DNA from: Caenorhabditis remanei
Lineage: Eukaryota > Nematoda > Chromadorea > Rhabditida > Rhabditidae
NCBI RefSeq assembly: GCF_010183535.1
Contig: NC_071329.1
Coordinates: forward strand, 8,494,001-8,558,000
Direction of reading: 5' to 3'
Length of the DNA stretch: 64,000 nt
A program made the position numbers and the translations under genes. How positions within the stretch are numbered: the first letter of the stretch is position 1; each line of letters opens with the position of its first letter. The notes below the pieces were generated by a model, which saw nothing but the letters and a program-made list of their open reading frames with translations, did not search any database and was not told the DNA's origin. Below are positions 48,001 to 60,300 of this stretch, one piece after another.

Positions 48001-51000
48001 CTATAGTATGAGTAGACGAGCAACGGTTTAAAGGCGCAGAGACTTTTACGCGAAAAAGGTCCCGTCGCGACAGCCACCCACGCTATGCGCGGGCCGGTCA
48101 TCTTTTCCTCATTCTACGTGTTCGTTAACGTCCCTCCCACCCGGACCCAACGAACACGAATAAGAGAGAGGGAGAGAAAAAGGGGCAGGACAGTTCAAGA
48201 AGGCTGAAAAGGAATAATAAGTTTTTGCAGAAGGAGAGAAGTTGACGTTCGTCAAAAACATGCTCAACTCGCTCGGACCGGGAAATCTTGTGAAAGCAAT
48301 CGAATTTCTGGCCAGGGCGGCTCTAGAGGGAAAAGCACCGTCGACAGCTCGGGACTACTTGAAAGAGAACGCCGCCAGAAGGAGATGGATACAAAATAAC
48401 GGTCTTCCACTCAACGAGACATCCACTCTGATATACTTGGCATCCAGGTCGGAGTTGGTGGGCGGTGGTTCGCTGGCGAAAATCGTGGCAGCATTCAAGA
48501 TGTCTAACACAGAAATGTCAAAAGTTGGACGTCAGCTGGCAGCGGATGTGATTCGAGCCACACGGAGGAAAGAAGTGCAGAAGAGACAACAACCGAAAGC
48601 AGTGTCGTGGAGTGAGCTGCAAGTCGTCGCTGGAACGAAGAGCAACGATGAGAAAGGTGAAAGAGATACACTGATTCTGTTGCTGTCTCATCAAGCGTTA
48701 CTGAGAGCTGAGGAAGCCGCGAATCTGAAATGGTCGGACCTTACTCAAACCAACGGAATCTTGGAAATCCGAGTGAGAAAAGCAAAGAACGATCAGCAGG
48801 CACTCGGTCGAAGCACGTTCATTCCTTGTTCGGATGGTTCGGATTTGGACTGTCGCCTCAAGCGATGGAAAGTTTGCGAATCTCTACGATCGAGAAAGAG
48901 TGAGTATTTGTTTTCAAATTTGAATAATGGAGCTGGACTCTCGGCGAGCGCGATAAGCTCCATAGTTAAAAAGAAGCTGATGGAGTTCGGGATAGACGGG
49001 ACTCACCACTCATTGAGACGAGGAGCCGCTAACGACTTGCAACGACTAGGATTTTCGAAGGAGGAGATCAAGGCGCGTGGGAGATGGCGATCTGATGCTG
49101 GCCTCGAAAGGTACTTGGTGGATACGCCGGAAGCGCAAGGAATATCGGCCGGAGCGGAGGAGAAGGAGGATGGACCACCGGTGCTAATACGTCAGCCAGA
49201 AGAAGGATGAGATCAGTCCATGTTGTCTAATTACCTAATTACCGTTCCGGTTACTCTACGTTATTTGTTTCTGTTTTATTAATTACCGTTCCCGGTACTC
49301 TACTTTAACTGTTTCTGTTTTACTAACCCTGTTCACCCAATTAAACCGGTCATCATGTAAATTCATTATCGATTATCGACTATCGATTAATCATAGAATC
49401 ATATTCTGTATCATTTATAGCTACCAATTTTCGAAACACGAAACCCAATAAATTCTGTAATATCGAATAGTGTTAATAATCAATTTTCCTCTTTTTAGCC
49501 TAGGACCAAAGAAAACTAATTCTCTCGACCCGAATGGGGAGGGAGAATAACAAAAATAACAAATAAAATTTATTTTGAAAGTAAAACTTTTAAAAAAAAT
49601 TAAAAGCAAAACAAAAAACTTATAGTTAGAAACATCATTTAAAATCCATGGTGGCCAGCCATCGTTGAAAGTCTCCAAGTTCCTATGGTCTGTAGCTTCG
49701 AAAAGTCCAAATTTTTTATCGAATATGTTAATTTTTGTTGATCAGCTACATTGTTGTACCAATTCCGGTAGTCTGAAAATTAAGAACAAAAGTAAAGATA
49801 AAAGGCTTCCTTCTAAACTGCCAACCTTTCGTTTTACTTCCAATTTGCATTAATGTGACTCATTTTTGCCATCCTGACACATATCCTTCTTCTGAAAAAT
49901 AATATTTTGAAAAATAGAGTAAAAAAGTATTTAAAAAATGATAAAATTTGTCAAATAGACAAGAAATATACGTTGGAAAAAATGAAAAATGCAGCCAAAG
50001 TCCAATTTGCATTGGAGCGAATATACAGTTGCTGCGCGACTGTTGTGAGATTGCTGCACAACTGGTGCATGCCCCAAAAACAAGGGAACCATTAGTCGCA
50101 ATACCGTGAATGCTGCATAACTGTTGCATATGCTCTGATTTGTCGTTATTGCGGTGGAACTGTAGCGATTGTGTCGCGTAACTGTTGCAAAAGCTGTGAA
50201 TGCTGCGTAACTGTTGCGGGAAGTAGCCAAGTTATTGGGGTTAGAAGAACGTTAACAGGAGGTGAAATAACGACTTCTTGGGTTAGAAAAGACAATATTA
50301 AATGGTTTTTGGATGCTCTAATTGAATGTTTAATGATTAGATTCAGATAATAAGTAGCTCTATTTCAAAGAAATTGCGAAAAGCGAAGTGTGAAGTTTTC
50401 CAAGATAAACATCAACTGCAACTCTTTTGAATCACTGATAAACTGAAAAAAGTGTAAATCAACATTATGAATCAGCATAGTGATAAAACATGGAATTGTT
50501 GTTGGGTGGCGAATGTGTATATCAAATTGATAAACGCTATTTCGATTTGATAGAAGAAAAGAAGAGATTCCACGAGAGAAGAAGAAGAAAAAAGAAGAGA
50601 TGCAGTCAATTGGAAAGAAGATAATTGAATGTTTCCGTTTTATCAAAACATATGTTTTCTTACATGTTATATCGAGAAAGAGATATCTTGGTTTTTTGCA
50701 GATAAATTGATTTTCTGGGCGGATTATGAATAGATGAGCTGATAAAGTCCTTTTTGGAATAAACAAACATTTTCCCATAACTTCAGATATGAATCCTACT
50801 AGGATAGAAGGTAAATGACGACTTCTTCTCTCTATTCCAATATGTTTGTCAGCTGGTGTCCTCCAGCTTAACTATACCAATGAATCAAAAAGAGAATCAA
50901 TTGAAAATCATGATAAATGATATCCAATATACCCAGAGACGAGAGAGGTAATGGGTGTGGTTCGACAAAGTGAAAACGAGAGAAACGACCTTATGATCGG

Positions 51001-51876
51001 GAAGATCGATAAGTCGTTTCGGGATACGCAGACATTAAAAGAATTCAGCATTTTAATTCTCTTATTACCTGACGTTTGATGAAGACGTTGATGGCTGGAA
51101 TGCGTATGATTGGTAGGTTGGATCGTCAGTCGCCACACGGACACTTGAATCACTTTCTGTAATATTTATCTTCTTTTTACTTGCTTCTCCTATCTTTTCT
51201 TTCCGTTCTTCTTCGTCTCTTGTCACTTCACTTTCAACTGATTGTCAATAAAAAATGAGGAACAGAGTGAGAAAGACGAAGTTTCGGTTGTAAACGTGCA
51301 GATCACTCATTCAAAATATAGAGCATCGCTCAAAGAGCAACTGTGTCAGATCTACTCGAAATTCAATTTTTCTTCAAAGTATTTTTTAAGTATAATTTGT
51401 TTTCGAGATCTTGGAACTATATTTTCTTACTTCATTCACTTATCCAAAACAGAATCGTAGGAAACCATTCCGTTTCCGAATTCACAAAAATGAAAATTAT
51501 TCACGTTCCGAAACTAGTTCCAATTTGGTTCCAAAATTTGCGAAACACAGCTTTTTAAAAAATTATACTATCCATTAAAGTCAGTTTTTTGCAAAATTAT
51601 GAGTTTTTCTTGTTAATAACCAAAATTGAATGGATTATTTCCAAAACTGCTTTCGAGTTTCCGAATTTCATTTTTAGATATCCATTGATCATTTTGGCGA
51701 ACGTTTCTGGCAATATTCAGCTATTTTTCTTTTTCTGGTTAACATTTCCGAATCTTTGTTGAATTTTTCTCGCGTTTTTATCAGTTTTAATAAGAAAATA
51801 TCTGAAAATTCAGAATTTTTCAAATCAAATACTCACCTTTACTCTTGTCATTATTATTTACAACGGATCGAAGCAT
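42005..51876 (-). CDS. rsf-1: RASSF-family Ras-association protein
   Basis: A RASSF-type scaffold that binds Ras-like GTPases and, through SARAH, Hippo-type kinases. Ten exons join in frame: 51876-51837, 51156-51069, 44611-44518, 44427-44302, 44254-44023, 43973-43182, 42947-42832, 42722-42619, 42500-42404 and 42148-42005 (610 residues). A C1 zinc finger starts at HNFKTHSLLHPTWCDKCGDF and continues CEHCNYTCHARC. The RA domain follows VINIDSKTTARKMIVTLLKK with LKVVLNWPSPYCGRALVLQE. The SARAH helix is WDAFEIPELENFLRILGMEE. The first two exons are inferred from matching phases and sequence texture (TDDPTYQSYAFQPSTSSSNV); the intron 44612-51068 is 6457 nt and filled with mobile DNA. ATG 51876 follows a TTTCAG acceptor by 19 nt. 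A downstream start at 44556 is possible. Confidence 0.9.
44983..45144 (+). repeat. Split direct repeat A1 (left end)
   Basis: 162 bp starting TATTTGTTTTCTTGGGAAGG and ending TTCGTTAACGT, repeated at 47970-48131 without visible differences. It contains a GC-rich segment (CCACCCACGCTATGCGCGGG) and probably the element promoter. Confidence 0.95.
45239..45889 (+). CDS. Retrotransposon Gag protein
   Basis: A 216-residue ORF from the first ATG (MTDEGQVPATGSF). The middle is helical and charged (QAEINVQVINMLNNGA, RRNQELMLLDKDPSALKN), the C-terminal third is Arg/Gly/Ser-rich, and the last residues form a CCHC zinc knuckle, CFSCGQIGHYSTQC, for nucleic-acid binding. It overlaps the next ORF by 137 nt in another frame. 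The stop TAA at 45887-45889 is embedded in a splice-donor-like GCAG/GTAAGG. Confidence 0.9.
   Translation: MTDEGQVPATGSFSMELMRQFKDEFLEMIAPELLAMRKGDEKVPELSQKGLQKQAEINVQVINMLNNGAADLGKAVEEVVGLLKRRNQELMLLDKDPSALKNVEKLRAIAAVTSGEGSSAGDAQLMALAQLMGQGDTRSQRGSARRQWFPAAGFGGRQSGVRNFSAYSQRGGERAFGTKRPFSGSSTSEDVPKRSQIQCFSCGQIGHYSTQCGRGR
45753..47822 (+). CDS. Reverse transcriptase-RNase H polyprotein (DIRS/PAT type)
   Basis: The open frame runs 690 codons and begins in the +1 frame inside gag with no early ATG, so it is probably made by frameshifting or from a spliced message. The RT has RLILDLSKLNKGL, ATFDFRSGYHHIKI, LPFGLSTAPW and the active-site box LYLDDGL. RNase H follows with FTDASAEGLGA, ESSALRELRAVL, HTDSQAAV and EQNKEADEASRD, covering the four acidic catalytic positions. 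The C-terminal DWFADEQNTKTELFFSRLPE and the segment LAWWVPPPVLIPRLMRVARQ are typical of the region after RNase H in DIRS-order elements. No integrase or protease is present. The stop lies 20 nt before repeat B1. Confidence 0.93.
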   Translation: MKERSGRKDRSVEARLLKTFQNVLKSNASVADKLGTTVPNAVVAGKVYPNRLSEHIQFWCELTREHWILEVIKNGYEIPLDKQFPLPAPEGMRKMAKNNMNFVITEINKLRETGVVSVAESPVVVSPLQVARNGEKLRLILDLSKLNKGLSPASFRQEDWKTVWPFLSEACYAATFDFRSGYHHIKISEASSDLLAFSLSDPPSSPFLKFNALPFGLSTAPWLFTKIFRPLVGRWRAAGINIFLYLDDGLILAKTREEAERAVRMVREDLKAAGVCVAEDKSNWVPSAQFTWLGIRGDLSERTVRLTGKRENSLRDQISLLKRSRAPSVLDRQKMCGYLSSLTIVAGHEAIGRQRQMASVVAEETDGLERAGSIRRQLSEGEISELDFWKEKLESGGMIRGMEEEFEPQWFLFTDASAEGLGAVLKNGSGQTVMRMSELGGTGFQNESSALRELRAVLMAVERMASWKRGAVLIHTDSQAAVIILRKGSMKRALQSVAERVWESLRSIGQAKYIWIPREQNKEADEASRDFDYDDWAVQNWAFEWAQKRWGEVKCDWFADEQNTKTELFFSRLPEPGTLGADVFENVDKAGSIGLAWWVPPPVLIPRLMRVARQKKLRGILATPLWKTHPSYQALVNERGEFIPEIRDSRIFKVNTKIISPGRGSQRGERMASEFCRSPFMLAFIDFSF
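47842..48131 (+). repeat. Internal B1-A2 repeat block
   Basis: B1 (128 bp, 47842-47969) is repeated at 49421-49548 and A2 (162 bp, 47970-48131) at 44983-45144. The B1/A2 junction has the structure expected of the joined ends of the circular intermediate. Confidence 0.95.
48260..49210 (+). CDS. Tyrosine recombinase of the retrotransposon
   Basis: From ATG 48260 (MLNSLGPGNLVKAIEF) the ORF gives 316 residues; the frame is open further upstream to the acceptor at 48230. It has an N-terminal SAM-like core-binding region and a catalytic domain with the Arg of LLRAEEAANLKW, the HxxR box THHSLRRGAAND, the RGRW box and the nucleophile Tyr in AGLERYLVDT. This is the complete R-H-R-W-Y signature of tyrosine recombinases, which integrate the circular DNA copy. 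The frame is the same as gag and differs from RT. A strong acceptor TTTTTGCAG ends at 48230 and could join it in frame to an upstream exon. Confidence 0.93.
   Translation: MLNSLGPGNLVKAIEFLARAALEGKAPSTARDYLKENAARRRWIQNNGLPLNETSTLIYLASRSELVGGGSLAKIVAAFKMSNTEMSKVGRQLAADVIRATRRKEVQKRQQPKAVSWSELQVVAGTKSNDEKGERDTLILLLSHQALLRAEEAANLKWSDLTQTNGILEIRVRKAKNDQQALGRSTFIPCSDGSDLDCRLKRWKVCESLRSRKSEYLFSNLNNGAGLSASAISSIVKKKLMEFGIDGTHHSLRRGAANDLQRLGFSKEEIKARGRWRSDAGLERYLVDTPEAQGISAGAEEKEDGPPVLIRQPEEG
49421..49548 (+). repeat. Split direct repeat B2 (right end)
   Basis: 128 bp from CTACCAATTTTCGAAACACG to GGGGAGGGAGAAT, matching B1 at 47842-47969. Includes AATAAA, a plausible polyadenylation signal for the element. 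Confidence 0.93.
50232..51068. other. rsf-1 intron remainder
   Basis: AT-rich intronic DNA between the TIR element and rsf-1 exon 2. Small ORFs here look random. Confidence 0.55.
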
Positions 51877-51895
51877 GTGAACATACAGTTTGAAT

Positions 51896-52859
51896 CTGAA
51901 AGTACTTTGATTCAAACGTCTGCGAGAAAGAGTCATTCAAAAAGTGCACTAGACTTTTTGGAAGAAAAATATTCGGAAAAATATTTAAAAGAGGGATAGA
52001 ATATATGAAAAATTCATAAACGAGGTCTTGGAGTTTTGGTTTGCTCTTTTTCTCTTTTATTCAGAGAGAAAGATGAGGAAAAGAAGGATCAAAAGTGAGT
52101 GAAATATGAGAATGAAAAAAGAGAAAACGGAAGAGAAATGAAGAAGAACATTTCCGAAAAGACAAAAGAATGAAGAAGAAAAAGAGATATTAGACCGTAA
52201 TTATTTCAGGAAGAAGAGAATGAAAATGTGTTGAATTCTCTACTATTTTTGGACATACGACTGGTATTGAGGAGACATCTTCTGAATAGGGGAGGTCAGG
52301 CGGACAAATAGAAGTAGAAAACAGCGTGTGAATATTGGAGACGCAGAGATTAGAGTACTGACAGACAGTGTGCAATTCGAAAGAAGCGCAGAAAATGGAG
52401 CAAGAGTGCGCGAAGAGCCCAAGCTTGTTTGCTGTTGCATTTCTATTCGAGGCGTTCGTTTCCTTTTTTACTCGCCATCTGAATTATTCACATTGCAAAT
52501 AGAAATTGTCTTGTTGACATCTGAAGTGTTGGTCACTTTTATTGAACAATGAACGGGATTGAAGGTAGAGGAACAGAATGAGATCACCAGAAAATATTTA
52601 AAACAACGGTAAAAAACAAGAATCATTGAGCCAAACTATGAGAGTAGAAGTTGTTAGAATGAATGAGATAACTACATAAAAAGTATCCAGCAATTGAAAG
52701 ATATCGGGACGGATGATATAATTTGATACAAAAAGGCATAAATATAACGAAGAAAGAAGAAAGGTTAAGCCTATGACACAAAGTAACCAAAATAATGTAC
52801 TAGAAACAACAAAAATGTGAATAGAGTATGAAGAACGGAAGGAAATGATGAGAAGGGAT
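51896..52859. other. Intergenic between samp-1 and rsf-1
   Basis: Upstream region of rsf-1 and 3' flank of samp-1. ORFs at 52190-52440 and 52598-53137 (minus) are non-coding or overlap samp-1 exons out of frame. Confidence 0.5.
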
Positions 52860-54907
52860 CTAGTTTCGGGTGAAAAGAACGTAGAACAGTCCGATCTGCA
52901 TGATGAGTACGATAAAAACGAGGGCGAATAGTATTCCGATGACGCGACACTGCCACGCGCCGCTGACCACCGAGTGTCCGTCTTGTTGCGAGACCGATGT
53001 GAACACTGAACCAGGTCGAGTGCTGCAAAATGAAACAGTTTGCAACTTTGAAGAAAGTTGGAAAACTTACTTTGTCTCTGGCGGCATGTACTGGTTTCTC
53101 TCCATTTGTGACGCAACCATAGATCTTGGTGCTCCAAAGACCATCGATCTGGCTGGTGTAGGTGTGTGATTCTGCTGTTGAGTTATTTGTCGGTGTTGTC
53201 TCGAGAAGATGCTTGGAGTAGGAGACTCAAACTGTCTTGAACTTCCAAATAGGTTCATACTGGCGACAGAAGGTGCCAGTTGCTGTGGAGTCAAAGCAGA
53301 ACCTTGTTGTCTCGATAGAAGTCCTGGTCGGAAGAGACTTTGAGTGGTACGTGTTGATTGCGCAGTTGATATGCTGTCATCCCAATCCATTGACTCCACC
53401 ATACTATTCTCTTTGTTGTCCCTTCTTCTCATCGAGTAGTTTGCACCATTGGTGATGTCACGAAGAAGTGGTGGCGTCGTGTTCTGACGGTCAGGACTTC
53501 CAGAAAAGGAGTGAGGAGATCCGCGAGACCTTTCAAGAATAGTTTTCTCGTGTTCCAACAATGACGCATTTCGACTATTCTGAGATGAACATTGAGAAAC
53601 TGGAGTTGAGGCGACTGAGAAAGCACTGGAGATGATCTTGTTCGGTCTCTTCTTATGTAGTCGCTTTCTGGGAAGCAATGTCACGGCCATTGACAAAATC
53701 GAAGAGAAAGAAGCACACGCACCTCTGATAAGAGCAATATCTTGTGAAAGGTTCTGAAATAGACAGTTGCATTTATATTGATCTGACTGTTTTTCAGAAC
53801 TCACCTCGTTTGGAGCAAGATAAGTTAGCATGGCAATTATCAGAAGAACGGGAAGAAGAAGGTCGGGGAGAGTGACTCGGCATCTTGAAATGAGAAATAT
53901 GTTGACTAGAATTAGAGAAATAATATCTTACTTGTTGTTGAATGCAGCAATGAGATGTGTTGAAAAGATAACAAAGTTGATGAAGAAAGAATGTGCAAAG
54001 ACAATAGGAAGCTGATCTTGGAAATACTTCGGGAAATTTATGAGAGAAGCTCCGGCATCTTGTTGCAAAAAGTCAATGTTAGCGAGGAAGAGAATGATTG
54101 AGGAAATCAGACATCCGAAATGCAAAGATTCACAAACACTTCCACCGGCAAAGAATTGTCGACGTGATTTCTTTTGACTACTCATCACTTCCTTCAGTGT
54201 GGATCCAATTGCGTGTTTCAATTTGTATTTGAATTCCAGAAGATATGAATACTTTTTCTGAAAATTATTGAAGTTTTTGAAAGATTATTCGTTGAATAGC
54301 TGACCTTATCTTCCTCCAATTTTCCATGAACTTGAATAGTGCATCTTGGACACAATTGGTATCTTCTTTCCAGTTTATAACGGTAATCCTCGAGCTCTTC
54401 ATTCCATCGATCTTCGTCTTCAGGCTCGAACTCAGCCACCTTCTTCATGATAACCTCCTGGCCCAAATTACATTCCGTACAGAGGCCGTTAGCGGATTCT
54501 AAAAATAGTTTAGAAATGAAATAGTTTCGTTTCATCTACAACTCACTTGGGCTCATGTTGACTCCACTGAATCGATTGAGAAACCCAATTGACTTTTCTG
54601 GTTGTTGCTTCAGAGGTTCACAAAATCTTTTCGGCGATGTATACGTTTGACCCGGAATATTCCTATTGTAGTCACCGTCTTCTGTGAAACCATTGTATTG
54701 TTCACAAGATGGACAGGTGAAGCTGTTTTGATTCTTGTAGTCAACTTTTGTTGTTGTGTGACAGAACCAACATTCAACTGATGCTTTGAATCGTGGTCTG
54801 TAAAATCTCGTTATCAAAACTAACGTTCATTAATTGAATGATTACCGTATCGCTTTGTAAAGAATAAGTACAGAAGCGATGACACCGACCGCCGCCGCCA
54901 CCTCCAT
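52860..54907 (-). CDS. samp-1: Inner nuclear membrane protein Samp1/Ima1 (TMEM201 family)
   Basis: Samp1/Ima1 is an inner nuclear membrane protein that works with LINC complexes in nuclear positioning. Seven exons (54907-54846, 54797-54547, 54498-54305, 54257-53932, 53883-53805, 53753-53071, 53022-52860) give 585 residues. An N-terminal membrane segment (VAAAVGVIASVLILYKAIR) is followed by two zinc-binding CxxC pairs, CWFCHTTTKV and CPSC, then CTEC and CPRC, as in Ima1. Membrane segments follow: FGCLISSIILFLANIDFL, IVFAHSFFINFVIFSTHLI, LPDLLLPVLLIIAMLTYLA and SFSSILSMAVTLLP. A Ser-rich region (SSAFSVASTPVSQCSSQNSR) leads to a C-terminal membrane segment (VIGILFALVFIVLIMQIGLF). Its neighbours rsf-1 and raga-1 are as in C. 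elegans. Confidence 0.93.
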
Positions 54908-55390
54908 CTGATGAATTCATTATTAGAAAACTGAGTGTGAATCGAAACAAATAAATAGAATAATTTGGCAGAAACATATACCGATAGAAAACAACGAACA
55001 AACGTGTCAGCTTCATTGAAGATATAGCACAATTCATATACACATACAGAACAAGAAAAGAAACGTTTTAAGTGCCAAAAATATTCCATAAATTTGGCAC
55101 CAAGTGCGGGAGATGAAAACGGTAACTGGGTTGCGAATCTCATCAGACACTGGAACAGGCGGAACGATAAAGTCGGGAGAAAAACGAAAAGCCGGAAAGG
55201 TGGAAGGAAACTTTCGCAATACTCGGATGGAAACGAAAAGGTGAAAGAAAACTAGACGGTGAGTTACGAAATAAGTTGATTCTAAACGCGGCTTTCACAA
55301 TCCGGGAAGCGATATTTTACAGCACAAAATAAAGAAAATAACTAAATGGGAAATGATGGAATGGGCAAGAAGAGATAATTGTTCATTATA

Positions 55391-57333
<1,943 letters not shown>

Positions 57334-60300
57334 CTAGGCTTCGCTACTGTCTTCGGGATGAGAAATGCTGGCAGCAAGTCCGAGGGTCGCAGGATCAGAT
57401 GGTTTAGAATCATGTGAGCTACTGAGAGGCCAGTCGGAAGACTCTCCTTGTTCAGGTGTGTCAGCTCCAGGCCATGCGGACGCCACATTATTGACAACTG
57501 GAGCAACTACCGCAGTGGATGTGGAGGGACTGACAGTTGGGAAAGATGAAAAGTCAGCCCACATATCTTCTTGAGCTGGTGGAGATTTACCTGTAAAATT
57601 ATCTTTAAAATACAGCTTGACACATAGAATAGGTGGGATAGACAATTCCAGACAACCAGAAATGGAAATCAATTGGAAAATGCACAGACTTGATGGCGGC
57701 TGCAATCCCACCTCAGGTATGTGCCCGGGTGGCGTTGAGCGCCTCGCATTTTCAGCCGAAATTTGAAAATGCGACGAGAAAGAGTGTGCGAAATGGAGAG
57801 ACGCAGACACACTCTCTCGATTTTACACACTCTCTCTCGTCGCATTTTCGCCCACTTTGAAATCTTTCAGCGCCCAAAGCGCCTCCATAGGCACATCCCT
57901 GTCCCACCTATCATGTCTAATTATATTACCTAAGTACGAAAAGTCGGGAGCCGAATCATCAACCCAGTTGGTTTCTGGACGGGGTCCAGCCTGAGTGATT
58001 ACTTCGGTTTCCCCAAGTGGTGGCTCAGTTGGCCAAACCCACTCATCATCCTGTTCTACAATAGATTCGCTCCCCTCAGTTTCTTGCGGATACGTACTGG
58101 GCTCGATTACAGTTTCTGCCGTCTGCTTTTCCTCTTCTTTTTCTTGCTCTCCTGGCCATTGTATGTGACTAGTTTCGAAACCTTGTTGGGATCCGGAGCA
58201 TGTAGATGAGTTGGCTCGCTCAGAGCACAATTTTTTGAACTCGTCTTCATCTGGAGTTTCGAATTGACCTTCAAACTCAGAAAACCGATTCAAATCAGCT
58301 TCGAATGGTGATCTGAAACTTGATGAAAGTTTTTATACGCTTTACAATAAACCCGTACCCAAAACCTGTAAATGCTCGGTTTGCCGACGAAGAAGCATCC
58401 ATTTCCGCAAACTTTGCAGAAGCATCAGTCCACTCTTCACTGTCGTTGAAACCATGACTATCATTTTTGATTGAAGACAGCACGCTAGAATCGTTGAAAT
58501 CATGTTGTAACTGTGGTCTATGCTTTGTGTTGTAGTTTAGCACGATGTCTTCGAGTTCTGTCCATCGTTTATCAGCCTGAAGTTTCCAATTTTAAAATTT
58601 AATGAAATGGCGAACAAAATCACCTTCAAAATGGCTACTAGTCCTGGATTTGGTACCGCACGTTTCTTGGCACGATTGATAACATCACCAAGATTTTGAT
58701 TGAACGACCGAAGACCACTGCAAGCTATCAAGTCACCAGATGTATGGAAGGAGGTCGCAGTGTCGTAGACATTTTTAATAAGGCCTCCTTCGGTGAGCAA
58801 ATACTCTGCAGCTGGCGACAGCTCATTAGAAGGGAAAACAGAATGGAGCAACAAGTTGACAACTTTGACGAGTAGGGAATGAAGTACTCCAGCACGCGGT
58901 AACTTCTTCGCAGCGTCGATCAGCTGTAACTTGTGACATATTCCGACTAACTCTGAATATTTATGACAAACCTTTATGAATGGAAGTTGCCGAAAGGCGC
59001 AGACAAGTTTTTCGTGAGTTGGCAAGTGATTGGTATTGCACAGTTCGATCACTAGTCGAAGGAGTGGCTGCCACAACGAACCATTTGCCTGTAGCAAAAT
59101 TATAATTTTGAAAACAACCCAAACATTTTTATTCACCTCAATGTCTCTCAGAATTGTTTGAAGAATATTGAAAACTCTGTTAGACACAATACCCTCAACG
59201 ATCCTCTCAGGATCTGGCTGATAAGAATGTTCGTATGCATCATTATCATTACACGGACGCATCAATCCATACGAATAATGTCGTTCCTCAATCAGATTTC
59301 TTTCGACTTCTTCAAGATGTTGAGCTGGGGCATCTGCCACATAGTTTGTTTTGATGAATGCTTCCAAAATTCTAGCTGAAGAAGAAATAAGAGAAGACTT
59401 CTTGACGAGATCTTCCGCAGAGATGTCCTCCTGAAGTTTATAGTCAGTTATGAATAGCTTCCATTTTAAACTACCTCAACAATAAGATTATCAGCGATTT
59501 TTGCGATCAGATTTTCATCCATGGCCTTGTCATGCAACTCGTCTTCTTTACATTCAAGCATGTAGAGTTTATCACGAAGCTCGCGTAGAATTTCACAGTA
59601 TACTTCCGCGAGACACTCTCTATCATCATCATTTGTAGCATCTCTCATCTGATCGACTATTTTTTCAAATAAATTCTCTGAGATCATCCACTGTAAATTT
59701 ATTATAGAGAGTTTTTAAAAACACTTATCTTTTTTACCTTCTTCACGGTTTTTGTTCCTTCACTGGTATTTGGAATTCTCACTAAATTTTCCAAAAGACA
59801 CTCAATAGCACCAAGATTGATGTTTTGGAGACACTTTTCGAAAAATGGAGTACCTTTGAGGAGATCGAATGTCTGAAACTGTTTCGAGGCGTCTTGATAT
59901 ATTTTTCAGGAAACAAACCAAAACGAAATGTCGCGACAAGAGGCACTCCATGATTTTTGCGAAGAATCCAGCAACCAGGTGATTCAGTGGAGCTTTATCG
60001 TTTAAAAAGTCTAACAGACACTTTTTTGTTTCTTCCGTCTACAAGAAGGAAAACTTGTTAGTAGAGTTATAAAGTTAAATTCATACCGTCACAATCAACC
60101 TTTGAAAGACATCAGTACCGCGTATGGTGAGGATTTCGGACGCAATGAAGGAAAGTCTGCATGAAAATTTGCAAGCTTGAGCTTTTTTTGTAATCTACCT
60201 GTATTGTTGCTTCATTGGGAGATCAGGATTGATAACGGGATTCAGACTGAGTTCCAAGAGAGCTTTCATGTTTTCCCTGCTTGTGATGCTGAAATTAAGC

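Larger units (their letters stand above)
44978..49548 (+). mobile_element. Complete PAT/DIRS-type tyrosine-recombinase retrotransposon
   Basis: The order is repeat A1 (44983-45144), gag, RT-RNase H, repeats B1-A2 (47842-47969, 47970-48131), tyrosine recombinase, repeat B2 (49421-49548). This A1...B1A2...B2 arrangement of split direct repeats together with a tyrosine recombinase is diagnostic of PAT/DIRS-order elements, which integrate a circular intermediate and lack an integrase. AGAAT is found at the left end (44978-44982), at the internal B1/A2 junction (47965-47969) and at the right end (49544-49548). All three ORFs are intact and the paired repeats look identical, so the insertion is probably young. 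It is antisense to the host gene rsf-1. Confidence 0.92.
44795..50231. mobile_element. TIR element interrupted by a PAT/DIRS retrotransposon
   Basis: Imperfect 31-bp inverted ends, 44795-44825 (starting CTCGGCTACTTTTCGC) and 50201-50231 (ending GGGAAGTAGCCAAG), match at 26 of 31 positions. Inside both ends are repeated TTGCTGCA / GCTGCATAACTGTTGC motifs. Without the retrotransposon the parent element would be about 0.87 kb. No transposase is seen. It lies in the large intron of rsf-1. Confidence 0.65.

Noticed and set aside
52598..53137. 179-codon minus ORF over the samp-1 3' end
   Set aside because: Overlaps the terminal samp-1 exon out of frame and reads through its intron; no supported features.
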